44,305 nt of DNA from Methylobacter sp. (lineage in GTDB: Bacteria; Pseudomonadota; Gammaproteobacteria; Methylococcales; Methylomonadaceae). This document shows, piece after piece, positions 34,923-44,274 of this stretch. The notes under the pieces were generated by a model, which saw only the letters and a list, made by a program, of their open reading frames with translations, had not been told where the DNA came from and made no database searches. The DNA is taken from assembly GCA_030655535.1 (NCBI GenBank), contig JAURVK010000064.1, positions 1-44,305 on the forward strand, written 5' to 3'. Each line of letters opens with the position of its first letter. The stretch's first letter is position 1. A program made the position numbers and the translations under genes.

Positions 34923-35310
34923 AATCTGAACCCCTCCCCGGTTTTCAACAGAACATTTTACATCAACATGTCAGTAAATATAGCTGTTTTTACGTCAGTT
35001 CAACGAAAAACAAGATAATCCTAGCTAGGCGAAGCGCCTGCATAATCCAAATGAATGTGGTGTATGCAGGAGAAAATATCTGTTCATGTAGGCAATGCCA
35101 AAACCCTCAAGCCTATTACTGCAAAATACGAGAATATTGGGTAGCCCGTCTTTACCTATCTAAAAGCGTTTGTGACTGTGCCATCAAGGCTCAAGGCTTG
35201 TTCTTATTCGATATACCGACACCAAATGCATCAATAGATTAAGCTATTTTAGCGTTACTACAACATAACACATGGGTTTTCTATGTTTTTACAAAGTTTT
35301 TAGGTTAAAA
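34923..35310. other. Intergenic region upstream of the EF-G2 leader, no supportable gene
   Basis: A 63-codon plus-strand frame at 35051-35242 (with a cysteine-rich start) was considered but has no ribosome binding site of note and no family. A small AGGCG-AAG-CGCCT hairpin lies near 35028. The end of the stretch is AT rich (TTTTTAGGTTAAAAT, around 35297-35311) and is the likely promoter area of the downstream gene, although no good -35/-10 pair was found. Confidence 0.4.
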
Positions 35311-35575
35311 TAGCCGACTTTCGAAGCGGGACGAGTGAGTAGCGATGGTGACCCAAATAAACGCACCCCACTCGACTTTGAGCTACCTGCCTGTATCCGA
35401 CGCATTTCATCCACTCCGATGGCTACAGCCACCGCAGTCTTAGGTTGAGTGACTGCGGTTATGGTATGTAGTCCACCGCCCCGGTACGAGCACTCAATAA
35501 GCACTCAACATATTGAATGCTTAATTGAGTGAGGTCACCAAAAAAGTTTTTTATGCCCAACTTTAGAGTAAACAC
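35311..35575 (+). promoter_or_regulatory. Long hairpin-rich leader upstream of the EF-G2 gene
   Basis: About 260 GC-richer bases follow an AT-rich promoter-like stretch and precede the ATG without an open frame. A 9-bp stem ACCGCAGTC (35431-35439) with GACTGCGGT (35451-35459) and a long stem at 35491-35531 (CACTCAAT with ATTGAGTG, AAGCA with TGCTT, TCAA with TTGA) are perfect apart from single bulges. AAAAAAGTTTTTT follows at about 35540-35552. Upstream, CGAGTG and CACTCG can also pair. No known riboswitch class was recognised. Confidence 0.45.
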
Positions 35576-37660
35576 ATGACAGATTTAGCGCATTACAGAA
35601 ACATCGGCATCTTCGCTCACGTCGATGCCGGTAAAACAACGACTACCGAGCGGATTTTAAAGCTTACCGGTAAAATCCACAAAATCGGTGAAGTTCACGA
35701 TGGCGCGGCAACCACCGACTTTATGGAACAGGAGCAGGAGCGCGGTATCACCATTCAGTCTGCTGCGACTACCTGTTTCTGGAAAGACTATCGTTTTAAT
35801 ATTATCGACACCCCGGGACACGTTGACTTTACTATCGAAGTTTATCGTTCACTGAAAGTTCTTGACGGCGGTATCGGCGTTTTTTGCGGCTCAGGCGGTG
35901 TAGAGCCCCAATCGGAAACCAACTGGCGTTATGCGAACGACTCTGAAGTTGCCCGGGTTATCTACATCAACAAACTGGATCGCATCGGCGCCGACTTCTA
36001 CCGCGTGGTTAAGCAGGTTGAAGAAGTACTGGGCGCTCACCCGCTGGTTATGACCTTGCCTATCGGTACTGAAGACCAGTTCTCCGGCGTGGTCGATGTT
36101 TTAACGCGTAAGGCATGGATATGGGATGATTCCGGTGACCCGTTAAACTACACCATCCAAGACATTCCTGCCGATATGGTGGCTGATGCCGAAAAATGGC
36201 GCGAAAAATTGATCGACGAAGTTGCCGATCAGTACGACGATGTCATGGAAAAATACCTTGAAGGCGAAGAACCCGATATTGACACCATCAAACGCTGTAT
36301 CCGTAAAGGTACGATTAACCTGGATTTCTTCCCGACTTTCTGCGGCTCGTCTTTCAAAAACAAAGGCGTGCAGCTGGTACTTGACGGCGTTATCGATTAC
36401 CTGCCTTGCCCGACAGAAGTTAAACCGCAGCCTGAAGTCGATCTGGAAGGCGTCGCAACAGGCACGTTTGCTATCGTCAATGCCGACAAGCCGCTACGTG
36501 CACTCGCATTCAAAATCATGGATGACCGCTTTGGCGCGTTAACGTTCCTGCGCATTTATTCCGGAAAACTGGAAAAAGGCACTTCGGTACTGAATACCTT
36601 CACCGGCAAAACCGAACGTATCGGCCGTATTGTGGAAATGCATGCCGACACGCGTGCGGAACTTGATTCTGCTCAAGCGGGTGATATTGTTGCGGTTCTG
36701 GGCATGAAGAACGTGCAAACCGGCCATACCCTGTGCGATCCGAAATATCCGGCCACATTGGAACCGATGGTCTTCCCTGATCCCGTTATCTCGCTGGCGA
36801 TTTCACCGAAAGACAAAGCGGCTTCCGAAAAAATGGGCATCGCGCTGGGTAAAATGATCCAGGAAGATCCCTCTTTCCACGTTGAAACCGATGAAGACAG
36901 CGGCGAAACCATCCTTAAAGGCATGGGCGAGTTGCATCTTGACATTAAAGTCGACATCTTAAGACGTACCCACGGCGTTGACGTTATCGTCGGCAAACCC
37001 CAAGTGGCCTACCGCGAAACCATCACCAAAGCGGTTGAAGACGAATATACCCACAAAAAGCAATCGGGCGGTTCAGGCCAATACGGCAAAATCAACTACA
37101 TCATTGAGCCTGGCGAACCCGGCAGCGGATTTGTCTTTCAATCAGCGGTTACCGGCGGTAACGTACCGCGCGAATACTGGCCGGCGGTTGAAAAAGGCTT
37201 TAAAAGCATGCTGGATAAAGGCGTACTGGCCGGATTCCCTTGTTTGGACTTTAAAGTTATTCTGACTGACGGCGGTTTCCACGCAGTTGACTCCTCTGCG
37301 ATTGCGTTCGAAATCGCTGCGAAAGCGGCGTTCCGTCAATCGATCCCCAAAGCAGGGCCGCAACTGATCGAACCCATCATGAAAGTTGATACTTTCACGC
37401 CATCCGACCATGTCGGTGATGTTATCGGCGACCTTAACCGTCGTCGCGGCATGATCAAATCTCAGGACGCTGCCGCAACAGGCGTTCGTATCAAATCAGA
37501 TGTACCGTTGAGCGAAATGTTCGGTTACATCGGTGACTTGCGCACCATGACCTCCGGTCGCGGCCAGTTCTCCATGGAATTCTCGCACTATTTACCGTGC
37601 CCGAAAAACGTGGCGGATGAAGTTATCAAAGAAGTGAACGAACGCAATAAAAAGAAATAA
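35576..37660 (+). CDS. fusB: Translation elongation factor G, EF-G2 type
   Basis: 694 residues, all five EF-G domains. The GTPase that drives ribosomal translocation; some paralogues act mainly in ribosome recycling or slow growth. G1 is [16 protein letters not shown]3 [13 protein letters not shown]4 INKLDR. Two features mark it as the second EF-G of gammaproteobacteria and not the str-operon copy: the N-terminus [19 protein letters not shown], and the segment [26 protein letters not shown] in place of the usual AVGGVQPQSETVWRQAN. It stands alone, not between rpsG and tuf. Domain IV includes [16 protein letters not shown]. The gene symbol follows usage for this paralogue in related bacteria and is less certain than the product. 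Confidence 0.9.
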   Translation: MTDLAHYRNIGIFAHVDAGKTTTTERILKLTGKIHKIGEVHDGAATTDFMEQEQERGITIQSAATTCFWKDYRFNIIDTPGHVDFTIEVYRSLKVLDGGIGVFCGSGGVEPQSETNWRYANDSEVARVIYINKLDRIGADFYRVVKQVEEVLGAHPLVMTLPIGTEDQFSGVVDVLTRKAWIWDDSGDPLNYTIQDIPADMVADAEKWREKLIDEVADQYDDVMEKYLEGEEPDIDTIKRCIRKGTINLDFFPTFCGSSFKNKGVQLVLDGVIDYLPCPTEVKPQPEVDLEGVATGTFAIVNADKPLRALAFKIMDDRFGALTFLRIYSGKLEKGTSVLNTFTGKTERIGRIVEMHADTRAELDSAQAGDIVAVLGMKNVQTGHTLCDPKYPATLEPMVFPDPVISLAISPKDKAASEKMGIALGKMIQEDPSFHVETDEDSGETILKGMGELHLDIKVDILRRTHGVDVIVGKPQVAYRETITKAVEDEYTHKKQSGGSGQYGKINYIIEPGEPGSGFVFQSAVTGGNVPREYWPAVEKGFKSMLDKGVLAGFPCLDFKVILTDGGFHAVDSSAIAFEIAAKAAFRQSIPKAGPQLIEPIMKVDTFTPSDHVGDVIGDLNRRRGMIKSQDAAATGVRIKSDVPLSEMFGYIGDLRTMTSGRGQFSMEFSHYLPCPKNVADEVIKEVNERNKKK

Positions 37661-37675
37661 GCTATAAATCCGGTA

Positions 37676-37705
37676 GGTTGGGTTGCGTCTTTTCGCAACC
37701 CAACC
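37676..37705. repeat. REP hairpin after the EF-G2 gene
   Basis: GGTTGGGTTGCG (37676-37687) pairs perfectly over 12 bp with CGCAACCCAACC (37694-37705), loop TCTTTT. There is no downstream U tract. It is related to the element at 14759-14782 (GGGTTACG core with AACCTAC flank). Confidence 0.82.
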
Positions 37706-37763
37706 CATTGACTTCCTCCATCCCTAGCAGTCTGTCGCTACGCCTAACCTAGGCCACTCAGCC

Positions 37764-38342
37764 TTAGCGCAGGAACTTATAAATACCGGCGCCAATAACC
37801 ACTAACGCTACGGTTGCCCAGCCCAGTCTATCCATATATTCACGCAATTTCGTTTCGAGCTTTTCCCCTCCGGCAGCGAGTAACATGGCCACCAGAAAAA
37901 ACCGTCCGCCCCGGCCAATGATTGAGGCTAACACAAAAGGCAAAAACACCATACTCAGCGCACCTGCGGCAATGGTAAAAACCTTGTAAGGAATCGGCGA
38001 AAAACCGGCCACAAACACCGCCCAAAAACCCCATTCTTCAAACCAGCTTCTTGCTGTTAAGTAACTTTCCCAATAATGGGTGGTCTGTAGCCACGGCGCA
38101 ATGCTGTCAAACATAAAAAAGCCGATCATATAACCCAGCATCCCGCCCAAGACCGAGGCCGCCGTAGTCAATAGCGCAAAGCGCATGGCTTTATCGGGTT
38201 GGGATAAGGCCATAGGTGCCAGCATCACATCCGGCGGTATCGGAAAAAATGAGGATTCTGCAAAACTTAGCGCGCACAAATATTTAACCGCATGCCGATG
38301 TTTAGACCACAGCAAGGCTTTGTCATACAACGTTTGAAACAT
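37764..38342 (-). CDS. yqaA: YqaA family membrane protein (DedA-like, VTT domain)
   Basis: 192 residues with several membrane segments. The conserved opening KYLCALSFAESSFFPIPPDVMLAPMAL and the glycine-rich second half FVAGFSPIPYKVFTIAAGALSM and GRGGRFFLVA are typical of the YqaA/DedA superfamily, inner-membrane proteins linked to lipid scrambling or transport in better studied relatives. The specific role of YqaA is unknown. It starts 2 nt after the pcm stop and is the last gene of the surE-pcm-yqaA unit. Confidence 0.85.
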   Translation of the reverse strand: MFQTLYDKALLWSKHRHAVKYLCALSFAESSFFPIPPDVMLAPMALSQPDKAMRFALLTTAASVLGGMLGYMIGFFMFDSIAPWLQTTHYWESYLTARSWFEEWGFWAVFVAGFSPIPYKVFTIAAGALSMVFLPFVLASIIGRGGRFFLVAMLLAAGGEKLETKLREYMDRLGWATVALVVIGAGIYKFLR

Positions 38343-38344
38343 GT

Positions 38345-39007
38345 TTATTTTCTTCCTGATAAAAAAGGCACAAAAACAACCGGCTCCAGCTTTTCAACTT
38401 CATAGCCGCTTTCTGTACGCGTTACTCTCTGCAACTGTTGCTTGCCGTCCTTGCCGATCGGGATAAGCATCACGCCGCCAATAGCCATTTGTTGCAACAG
38501 CATTTGCGGTATTTCCGGGGGCGCAGCAGCCACTAAAATACCGTCATACGGCGCATGATCCGGCCATCCCCAGCCGCCATCACTGTGCAAATAACTGACA
38601 TTCTTGAGTTTTAAATCCCACAGGCGATCTTTGGCTTTTTTCTGCAACGGCGCGATTCTTTCAACAGAATAGACATGATCGGCCAGCTGCGCCAAAATTG
38701 CCGTCTGGTAACCGCAGCCTGTGCCTATCTCCAACACGCGTGTTAATCGACCCGATGACGCCAACAGCAACTCGGTCATTTTTGCGACGATATAAGGCTG
38801 GGAAATCGTCTGGTTGTAACCAATCGGCAGGGCGGTATCTTCATAAGCCCGATGGGCCAAGGCCTCATCCATAAAAATATGCCGGGGCGTATTGCGCATG
38901 ACATCCAGAATTTTATGGCTGCCGATACCCTGCTGTATTAACCGGTTGATCATGCGCTCACGGGTACGCGCCGAGGTCATGCCTATTCCTTGCAGGCTTT
39001 GAATCAT
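38345..39007 (-). CDS. pcm: Protein-L-isoaspartate O-methyltransferase
   Basis: 220 residues from the ATG at 39007, which overlaps the surE stop in the form ATGA; a longer frame would lie inside surE. It methylates isoaspartyl residues in damaged proteins using AdoMet. Motifs are [24 protein letters not shown], the characteristic [20 protein letters not shown], AdoMet motif [19 protein letters not shown], and [14 protein letters not shown]. The surE-pcm order is conserved in gammaproteobacteria. Confidence 0.95.
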   Translation of the reverse strand: MIQSLQGIGMTSARTRERMINRLIQQGIGSHKILDVMRNTPRHIFMDEALAHRAYEDTALPIGYNQTISQPYIVAKMTELLLASSGRLTRVLEIGTGCGYQTAILAQLADHVYSVERIAPLQKKAKDRLWDLKLKNVSYLHSDGGWGWPDHAPYDGILVAAAPPEIPQMLLQQMAIGGVMLIPIGKDGKQQLQRVTRTESGYEVEKLEPVVFVPFLSGRK

Positions 39008-39759
39008 AAATCGTACTCCCTGGGCAACCACGCCTTTAAATCATTGATCCGCTCATACCGGGTCAAATCCACTTGTAACGGGGTAACCGATACGAACCCG
39101 GTATTAATGGCATAAAAATCAGTGCCGGGGCCTGCATCCTGTTCCGCTCCCGGCGGCCCTACCCAGTAGATAATACGTCCGCGAGGATCTTTACTCTTGA
39201 TGACCGGCTCCGATTTATGCCGCTGCCCGAGTCGGGTTGCCCGATAGCCTTTCAAATCCTTGATAGCGACATCAGGCACATTGACATTAAGAATGGTATC
39301 TTGCGGCAACGGTTTGTTAATCAATTGCTGTAACAGCGTCACTGCGACATGCGCAGCGGTGTCGAAATGAGTGGGATTACTGCCCGCCAACGAAATGGCA
39401 ACGGCAGGCAAACCTAAAAAACGCCCTTCGGTTGCCGCAGCGACCGTACCGGAATAGAGTACATCATCACCTAAATTGGAGCCATGATTAATCCCGGCAA
39501 AAACCATATCCGGCTCTTTTACCAGCAAACCGGTTATGGCCAAATGCACGCAATCGGTAGGTGTGCCATCAACTTTAATAAAGCCGTTATCCATAGCATA
39601 AGCGCGTAACGGCATCTCCAGCGTTAAAGAATTACTCGCCGCACTGCGGTTTCTATCCGGAGCTACCACCGATATTTCGGCATGCAAGCTCAATGCACCG
39701 GCCAATGCAATCAGCCCTTCAGCCAAGTAGCCATCATCATTACTCAACAAAATATGCAT
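39004..39759 (-). CDS. surE: 5'-nucleotidase SurE
   Basis: 251 residues from the ATG at 39759 (a longer frame would use TTG). Metal-dependent phosphatase acting on nucleoside 5'- and 3'-monophosphates and short polyphosphate. The metal-binding opening [16 protein letters not shown] has the paired Asp, followed by [14 protein letters not shown] and [21 protein letters not shown], all diagnostic. It overlaps pcm by four bases. It is divergent from the Smr-domain gene. Confidence 0.96.
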   Translation of the reverse strand: MHILLSNDDGYLAEGLIALAGALSLHAEISVVAPDRNRSAASNSLTLEMPLRAYAMDNGFIKVDGTPTDCVHLAITGLLVKEPDMVFAGINHGSNLGDDVLYSGTVAAATEGRFLGLPAVAISLAGSNPTHFDTAAHVAVTLLQQLINKPLPQDTILNVNVPDVAIKDLKGYRATRLGQRHKSEPVIKSKDPRGRIIYWVGPPGAEQDAGPGTDFYAINTGFVSVTPLQVDLTRYERINDLKAWLPREYDL

Positions 39760-39833
39760 TATCAATCGCCCTGAAGCCGATTAAGCTATAAAATTGATCA
39801 TATTAGCAACAATACACAACAAAATCAGCTTTC

Positions 39834-40385
39834 GTGACAAAAAAAACCATTACTCCAGAAGACATCGATTTGTTTCGTCAAACTGTCGGTAAAATACACG
39901 CCGTAAAAAGCGATAAAGTGCTATTAACGGAAGGCAACCAACCCAAACCCTACCCAAAATCACAGGCCGTTAACGTGGAGGAACACTTAATCAGTGCGGC
40001 TGAATTTAATGTTGAAAAAGTAGGCATTGAAGACTCGCTGAGTTATATGGCGCCGGGACTACAGCATAATGCGCTAAAAAAACTGCGCAAAGGGCAGTTT
40101 GGTCTGGATGCGGAAATTGACCTGCACGGACTGAATAGCAACGAAGCAAAGCGGCAATTGCTGCATTTTCTGCATGACAGTGTAGAACAAGGCTGCCGCT
40201 GCGTACACATCGTCCACGGCAAAGGCTATCGTTCGGCCGACAACCACCCGGTATTAAAAAACAACCTCAACTTATGGCTAAGACAACACCAGGACGTTCA
40301 GGCCTTTTGTTCTACGCCGCCTAAAGACGGCGGGACGGGGGCGGTTTTTGTGTTGCTGCAATTATCTGAAAAATTTGACGCATGA
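39834..40385 (+). CDS. Smr domain protein
   Basis: 183 residues starting at GTG. The C-terminal 90 residues form the Smr domain: DLHGLNSNEAKRQLLHFLHDSVEQGCRCVHIVHGKGYRS contains the DLHG and HGKG motifs shared with MutS2 C-termini and YfcN/SmrB. Stand-alone Smr proteins of this kind bind nucleic acids and several are endonucleases; E. coli SmrB cleaves mRNA between collided ribosomes. The N-terminal half is charged and variable. The overall layout fits SmrA/SmrB, but the subgroup is not decided here. No strong ribosome binding site is seen. Confidence 0.88.
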   Translation: MTKKTITPEDIDLFRQTVGKIHAVKSDKVLLTEGNQPKPYPKSQAVNVEEHLISAAEFNVEKVGIEDSLSYMAPGLQHNALKKLRKGQFGLDAEIDLHGLNSNEAKRQLLHFLHDSVEQGCRCVHIVHGKGYRSADNHPVLKNNLNLWLRQHQDVQAFCSTPPKDGGTGAVFVLLQLSEKFDA

Positions 40386-40433
40386 GGGATTCTGTCATAG
40401 CAATCGAGAAATTTTTAGCCAGGCACGCAACGA

Positions 40434-40640
40434 CTAATAATGCGGCGGCACTTCCTCAACACTTTCGCCGCCGCCACTTTCGGAAGACAGGCTTTTAATG
40501 CGCTCATTCAGCATTCCGCAAGTCGCTTCCAAACGATCTATCTGCTGCTGTTGCTGTGCGACTATATTGTTAAGCTCTTGCAGCAAATCTTCCTGATAAG
40601 CGGCTTTTATTTCCAATTCGATGATTCGATCATCACTCAT
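40434..40640 (-). CDS. slyX: SlyX family protein
   Basis: 68 residues forming one coiled coil (IIELEIKAAYQEDLLQELNNIVAQQQQQIDRLE), with the conserved C-terminal PPHY ending. Function unknown despite the name. AGGTGAT lies before the ATG, and the gene starts 7 nt after the hemN stop, so it is the last gene of the ccm-hemN transcript. Confidence 0.9.
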   Translation of the reverse strand: MSDDRIIELEIKAAYQEDLLQELNNIVAQQQQQIDRLEATCGMLNERIKSLSSESGGGESVEEVPPHY

Positions 40641-40647
40641 AGATCAC

Positions 40648-42030
40648 CTAAATTACTTTTGAAAACTGCTGTTGTTTTTGCGCCAGATATTTGTCGAATA
40701 TCATGCAGATGTTACGGATCAATAAACGGCCTGCGGATAATACCTTGATGCCTTGCGCTGATAAAACCAGTAAACCGTCGGTTTGCATCGGCGCTAATGC
40801 ATCAAGTTCCTGAGCAAAATAATCGGCAAAGTTAATCGCAAATTGCTTTTCAATTACGGCAAAGCTCAAATCGAAATGGCAAATCAGTTGAGTAATCACC
40901 GCACGGCGCAGTTTGTCGTCATCATCCAGTTCTACGCCTTTAAATACCGGCAATTTTCCCTGATTGATCAACCGGTCGTACTCGTCCAGCTCTTTGACAT
41001 TCTGGATATAGGCATCCCCTACCCTACCGATGGAAGTAATACCCAAGCCCACCAGATCGCAATCCGAATGCGTGGAATAGCCTTGAAAATTGCGATACAA
41101 ATGCCCCTCGCGCTGAGCAACGGCAAGCTCGTCATCGGGTTTGGCGAAATGATCCATGCCGATATAGACATAACCGGCTTCGGCAAGCCGCTGCCCTACC
41201 ATCTGTAAAATTGCCAGCTTAACGTCGGGAGTGGGCATATCGGCATCGTTAATTTGACGCTGAGTTTTAAACCTTGCGGGCATGTGCGCATAATTAAAAA
41301 TCGAGAACCGATCCGGCATTACCGCCAGAATTTTATCCAGCGTAAGGGCAAAGGACTCGACCGTTTGCAGCGGCAAGCCGTAGATCAAATCGATATTGGT
41401 CGAGCGAAAGCCCTCGGCACGGGCGGCGGCTAGAACACTGAATGTCTGCTCTTCGCTTTGCAGGCGGTTGACGGCTTTCTGTACCGCAGGATCAAAATCC
41501 TGTAGACCTAAGCTGACCCGATTAAAGCCCAGTTCGCGCAGTTGTTTCATGGTTTGATCGTCGGTTTCCCGGGGATCGACTTCTATCGAATATTCGCCCT
41601 TGTCGTCGTCCCTTAACCGAAAATGCTTGCGGGTTACGTCCATTAGGGTTTTCATCTGCTGGTAGCTTAAAAAAGTCGGCGTGCCCCCGCCCCAGTGCAA
41701 TTGATTAACGACCCGATTGGAGTCGAACAAAGCGCCCTGCAGCGCAATTTCTTTGCACAGATTTTCCAAGTACGGTTCCGCATGTTTGCGATTTTTGGTG
41801 ACGATTTTATTGCAGGCGCAATAAAAACACACGGTATCGCAAAAAGGGATATGAAAATACAGCGATAACGGCCCGCCTGCGGCATTCGATTTGGCGATAT
41901 GCTGACGATATTCCTTATCGCCGAAACCTTCGTGCAACTCCAGGGCAGTCGGGTAAGAGGTATAACGCGGCCCGGCCTTATCGTAACGGTTGATAAGGTC
42001 AACATCGAATTTTATAGATTGATCCATCAT
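40648..42030 (-). CDS. hemN: Oxygen-independent coproporphyrinogen III oxidase
   Basis: 460 residues, the length of true HemN. Radical SAM enzyme converting coproporphyrinogen III to protoporphyrinogen IX without oxygen. The [4Fe-4S] motif is Cys64-x3-Cys68-x2-Cys71 (FCDTVCFYCAC), followed by GGGTPTFL and the GLQDFDPAVQKAVNR segment. The full N-terminal RYDKAGPRYTSYPTA stretch distinguishes HemN from HemW-type proteins. Its start overlaps the ccmI stop as ATGA, linking heme synthesis with cytochrome c assembly. Confidence 0.96.
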   Translation of the reverse strand: MMDQSIKFDVDLINRYDKAGPRYTSYPTALELHEGFGDKEYRQHIAKSNAAGGPLSLYFHIPFCDTVCFYCACNKIVTKNRKHAEPYLENLCKEIALQGALFDSNRVVNQLHWGGGTPTFLSYQQMKTLMDVTRKHFRLRDDDKGEYSIEVDPRETDDQTMKQLRELGFNRVSLGLQDFDPAVQKAVNRLQSEEQTFSVLAAARAEGFRSTNIDLIYGLPLQTVESFALTLDKILAVMPDRFSIFNYAHMPARFKTQRQINDADMPTPDVKLAILQMVGQRLAEAGYVYIGMDHFAKPDDELAVAQREGHLYRNFQGYSTHSDCDLVGLGITSIGRVGDAYIQNVKELDEYDRLINQGKLPVFKGVELDDDDKLRRAVITQLICHFDLSFAVIEKQFAINFADYFAQELDALAPMQTDGLLVLSAQGIKVLSAGRLLIRNICMIFDKYLAQKQQQFSKVI

Positions 42031-43268
42031 TTTATTGAACCGTTAATCACTATGTTATGGACGCTGTTATCGGTCAAGTTTACCTGTTCGATAACGCCGA
42101 TCAAGTCGCCGGGCTGTTGTATCGCTCCGCCGGATTTGGAAATCCGCGCCAGCAGTTTAACCTGCTCGAAGTTTGATAATTTCATAGTTGGCATCATCGC
42201 TATCGCATCGGTTAATTCCACGGTTAGCGGCAAATCGGAAAGCTGTTTGCGCACGATAGCCAGCGGCATTTTGGGGCCGGATAATGCCTGAGCGTAAATA
42301 AAAACGGTGTCAGTGGGGCTGGTCGATTTTTGCAACTCCGGCGCCAAACTCACCTGAACCTTAATACTTGCGGTATTAGCCGGTTGCGCAGGCTTTGCTT
42401 CCGCTTGCACTGGTTTTGATTCCGCTTCCGCTACGCCTTCCGGTATCTGAGTGGCAAGTTTAGCCAGCAAGCCTTGTATTTCTTGCTGGGCTTCCGAACC
42501 CGGCGGCAATAGTGCCTCCAGTTTTTTCCACAAGCTCCTGGCCTCGACAAATTCGCCGGTTTGCGCTTTTGCCATGCCGCCCAGCCACAATCCGGTCACA
42601 TTATCAGGCTCCATCACTAAGGCTTTAAACACCAATTCAGCGGGCTTTCCGGCCAGTTGTTGATCGTTAACAAAAGCCAAAGCATCGGCATAAAGCAGCA
42701 TAATTTCAACCTGATTGCCTATTAATTGATAAGCGTGTTCAAAGGCGTCGACCGCTTTGTCATTTTGCTGCAAATATTTATAGGAGCGGCCTAACATCGT
42801 CCAGCCCAGCGCATCGTCCGGTTGTTTTTCAAGACGCTCGGCCAGTCCTGCAACCATTTTGACCATTTGTTCCCGCTCGGGCGCGGCCGCCGTTTGTTCA
42901 ACTTGACTTAATGACTGATAATTTCCCAGATTCCAATAAAGCGAACCCGCGACCAAAGGGATTGCCAAAACCAGCACCCACGCCATCCACCGGCCCTGCG
43001 ACAATGATGTTTTTACATGGCTGTGTATATCGAGATCATCGCTTAAAGCCTGTTCAAGCTCGGCAAGCTGCTCATCATAAAGCGTCTGACTCAATGCACC
43101 GGCTTGCAGCTGCTCTTTAAGTTCAGTCAGGCGTTGACGGGCTATGGCGATATTACGTTGATCTTGATCCGCTGCTGCAACCGGATGTTTTCGCCACAAC
43201 GGCGGCAGGATAATCAAAAAAGCAGTTAAGATCAGTACGCTACTGATCAACAAAAATAGCATATTCAA
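42027..43268 (-). CDS. ccmI: Cytochrome c biogenesis protein CcmI (CycH)
   Basis: 413 residues. Holds apocytochrome c and delivers it to the CcmFH heme ligase. Two membrane helices (about 1-22 and 93-112) are joined by a basic-acidic cytoplasmic loop with heptads. A periplasmic TPR region follows (DDALGWTMLGRSYKYLQQNDKAVDAFEHAYQL is one unit), then a Pro/Ala-rich linker and a C-terminal beta domain. It overlaps both ccmH and hemN by four bases. Confidence 0.92.
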   Translation of the reverse strand: MNMLFLLISSVLILTAFLIILPPLWRKHPVAAADQDQRNIAIARQRLTELKEQLQAGALSQTLYDEQLAELEQALSDDLDIHSHVKTSLSQGRWMAWVLVLAIPLVAGSLYWNLGNYQSLSQVEQTAAAPEREQMVKMVAGLAERLEKQPDDALGWTMLGRSYKYLQQNDKAVDAFEHAYQLIGNQVEIMLLYADALAFVNDQQLAGKPAELVFKALVMEPDNVTGLWLGGMAKAQTGEFVEARSLWKKLEALLPPGSEAQQEIQGLLAKLATQIPEGVAEAESKPVQAEAKPAQPANTASIKVQVSLAPELQKSTSPTDTVFIYAQALSGPKMPLAIVRKQLSDLPLTVELTDAIAMMPTMKLSNFEQVKLLARISKSGGAIQQPGDLIGVIEQVNLTDNSVHNIVINGSIK

Positions 43269-43744
43269 GAGGGGTCACCTTTTTCTAACAGGCTGCGGAT
43301 TTTTGCTAATTTTTCAGCATGCTCGTTGCCATGCTCTGCCTGGGAATGCATCGTTGCTTCAGCCTTTTTACGCCGCACCAACAAAAATACGATAACCAAA
43401 CCGATCAATAAGAACGCAACCGGCCCTAGCCACAACACGCCGGTTTTAAGCTTAAACGGCGGATTGTATAAAACAAAATCGCCGTATCGATCGGTCATAT
43501 ATTGCGCTATCTCCTGCTTTGATTTTCCCTGTTGCAGCATTTCATACACTTGCCTGCGCAAATCTGCGGCCAGTTCTGCATTGGAATCGGCGATGGTCTG
43601 GTTTTGACAAACCAGACAGCGCAATTCCGAGGTCAGAGTGTCGTAAGCCTGTTGTTGCTCCTGATCGGCAAACTGCGGAGATACGCCAGTGGCATAAGCG
43701 ATGCCGGACACTGCCAGCAGGAAGATAATCGATAAATGCTTCAT
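43265..43744 (-). CDS. ccmH: Cytochrome c biogenesis protein CcmH (CycL)
   Basis: 159 residues. Membrane-anchored periplasmic thiol-disulphide protein that keeps the apocytochrome CXXCH reduced. A signal anchor (about 1-20) is followed by the family motif ELRCLVCQNQTIADSNAELAADLR with Cys43 and Cys46, then a second helix near 102-122. It is the short CcmH without the fused TPR part, which is ccmI here. The stop and the ccmI start overlap (ATGA). Confidence 0.95.
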   Translation of the reverse strand: MKHLSIIFLLAVSGIAYATGVSPQFADQEQQQAYDTLTSELRCLVCQNQTIADSNAELAADLRRQVYEMLQQGKSKQEIAQYMTDRYGDFVLYNPPFKLKTGVLWLGPVAFLLIGLVIVFLLVRRKKAEATMHSQAEHGNEHAEKLAKIRSLLEKGDPS

Positions 43745-44274
43745 TAATTTTCAGATTGTAACGTGGCGATTAAAGGCAGAAACAGGTGCTGCACATCATC
43801 AGGGGTAACAGGACCGGTATGTTTATACCGAACCACGCCCTGTTTATCGACGACGAAGGTTTCCGGCACGCCGTAAACGCCCCAGTCGATGCCGATGCGT
43901 CCATCCTGATCCATGATACTGACATCGTAAGGATTACCCAATTGCGCCAGCCAGCCTAAGGCCGCTTGCGGTTCGTCCTTGTAATTTAAGCCGACGATAA
44001 TGGCGGCTTTTTGTTGCGCTAACTGATTCAGTATCGGATGCTCTAAGCGGCACGAAGCGCACCAGGACGCCCACACATTAAACAGCCAGACCTGGCCTTT
44101 TAAATCGGTCGGCGTTAGTTTTTGTTCAGGCGATTGCAGTTTGGGCGCTGAAAATGCCGGAGCCGGTTTATTCATCAACGGCGACGGAATCTCGCGGGGG
44201 TTAAGGTTTAAACCCAGCGCCAGAAATACTGCCAGTACGATGAATAATATTAAGGGAAGGATAAATTTAAGCAT
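43744..44274 (-). CDS. ccmG: Thiol-disulphide interchange protein CcmG (DsbE)
   Basis: 176 residues. Membrane-tethered thioredoxin-like reductant in the periplasm. An N-terminal anchor (about 4-22) precedes a thioredoxin fold with FNVWASWCASCRLEHP (Cys72 and Cys75) and the cis-Pro loop GVYGVPETFVVD. The stop overlaps the ccmH ATG by one base (TAATG), consistent with translational coupling. Confidence 0.95.
   Translation of the reverse strand: MLKFILPLILFIVLAVFLALGLNLNPREIPSPLMNKPAPAFSAPKLQSPEQKLTPTDLKGQVWLFNVWASWCASCRLEHPILNQLAQQKAAIIVGLNYKDEPQAALGWLAQLGNPYDVSIMDQDGRIGIDWGVYGVPETFVVDKQGVVRYKHTGPVTPDDVQHLFLPLIATLQSEN

Noticed and set aside
35051-35242. 63-codon plus-strand frame with a Cys-rich start
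   Set aside because: No Shine-Dalgarno of note, no recognisable motif and no neighbouring operon.
35289-35504. 71-codon minus-strand frame in the EF-G2 leader region
   Set aside because: It spans the hairpins of the leader, has no ribosome binding site and no family I can defend. A conserved nucleotide element explains the open frame at least as well.
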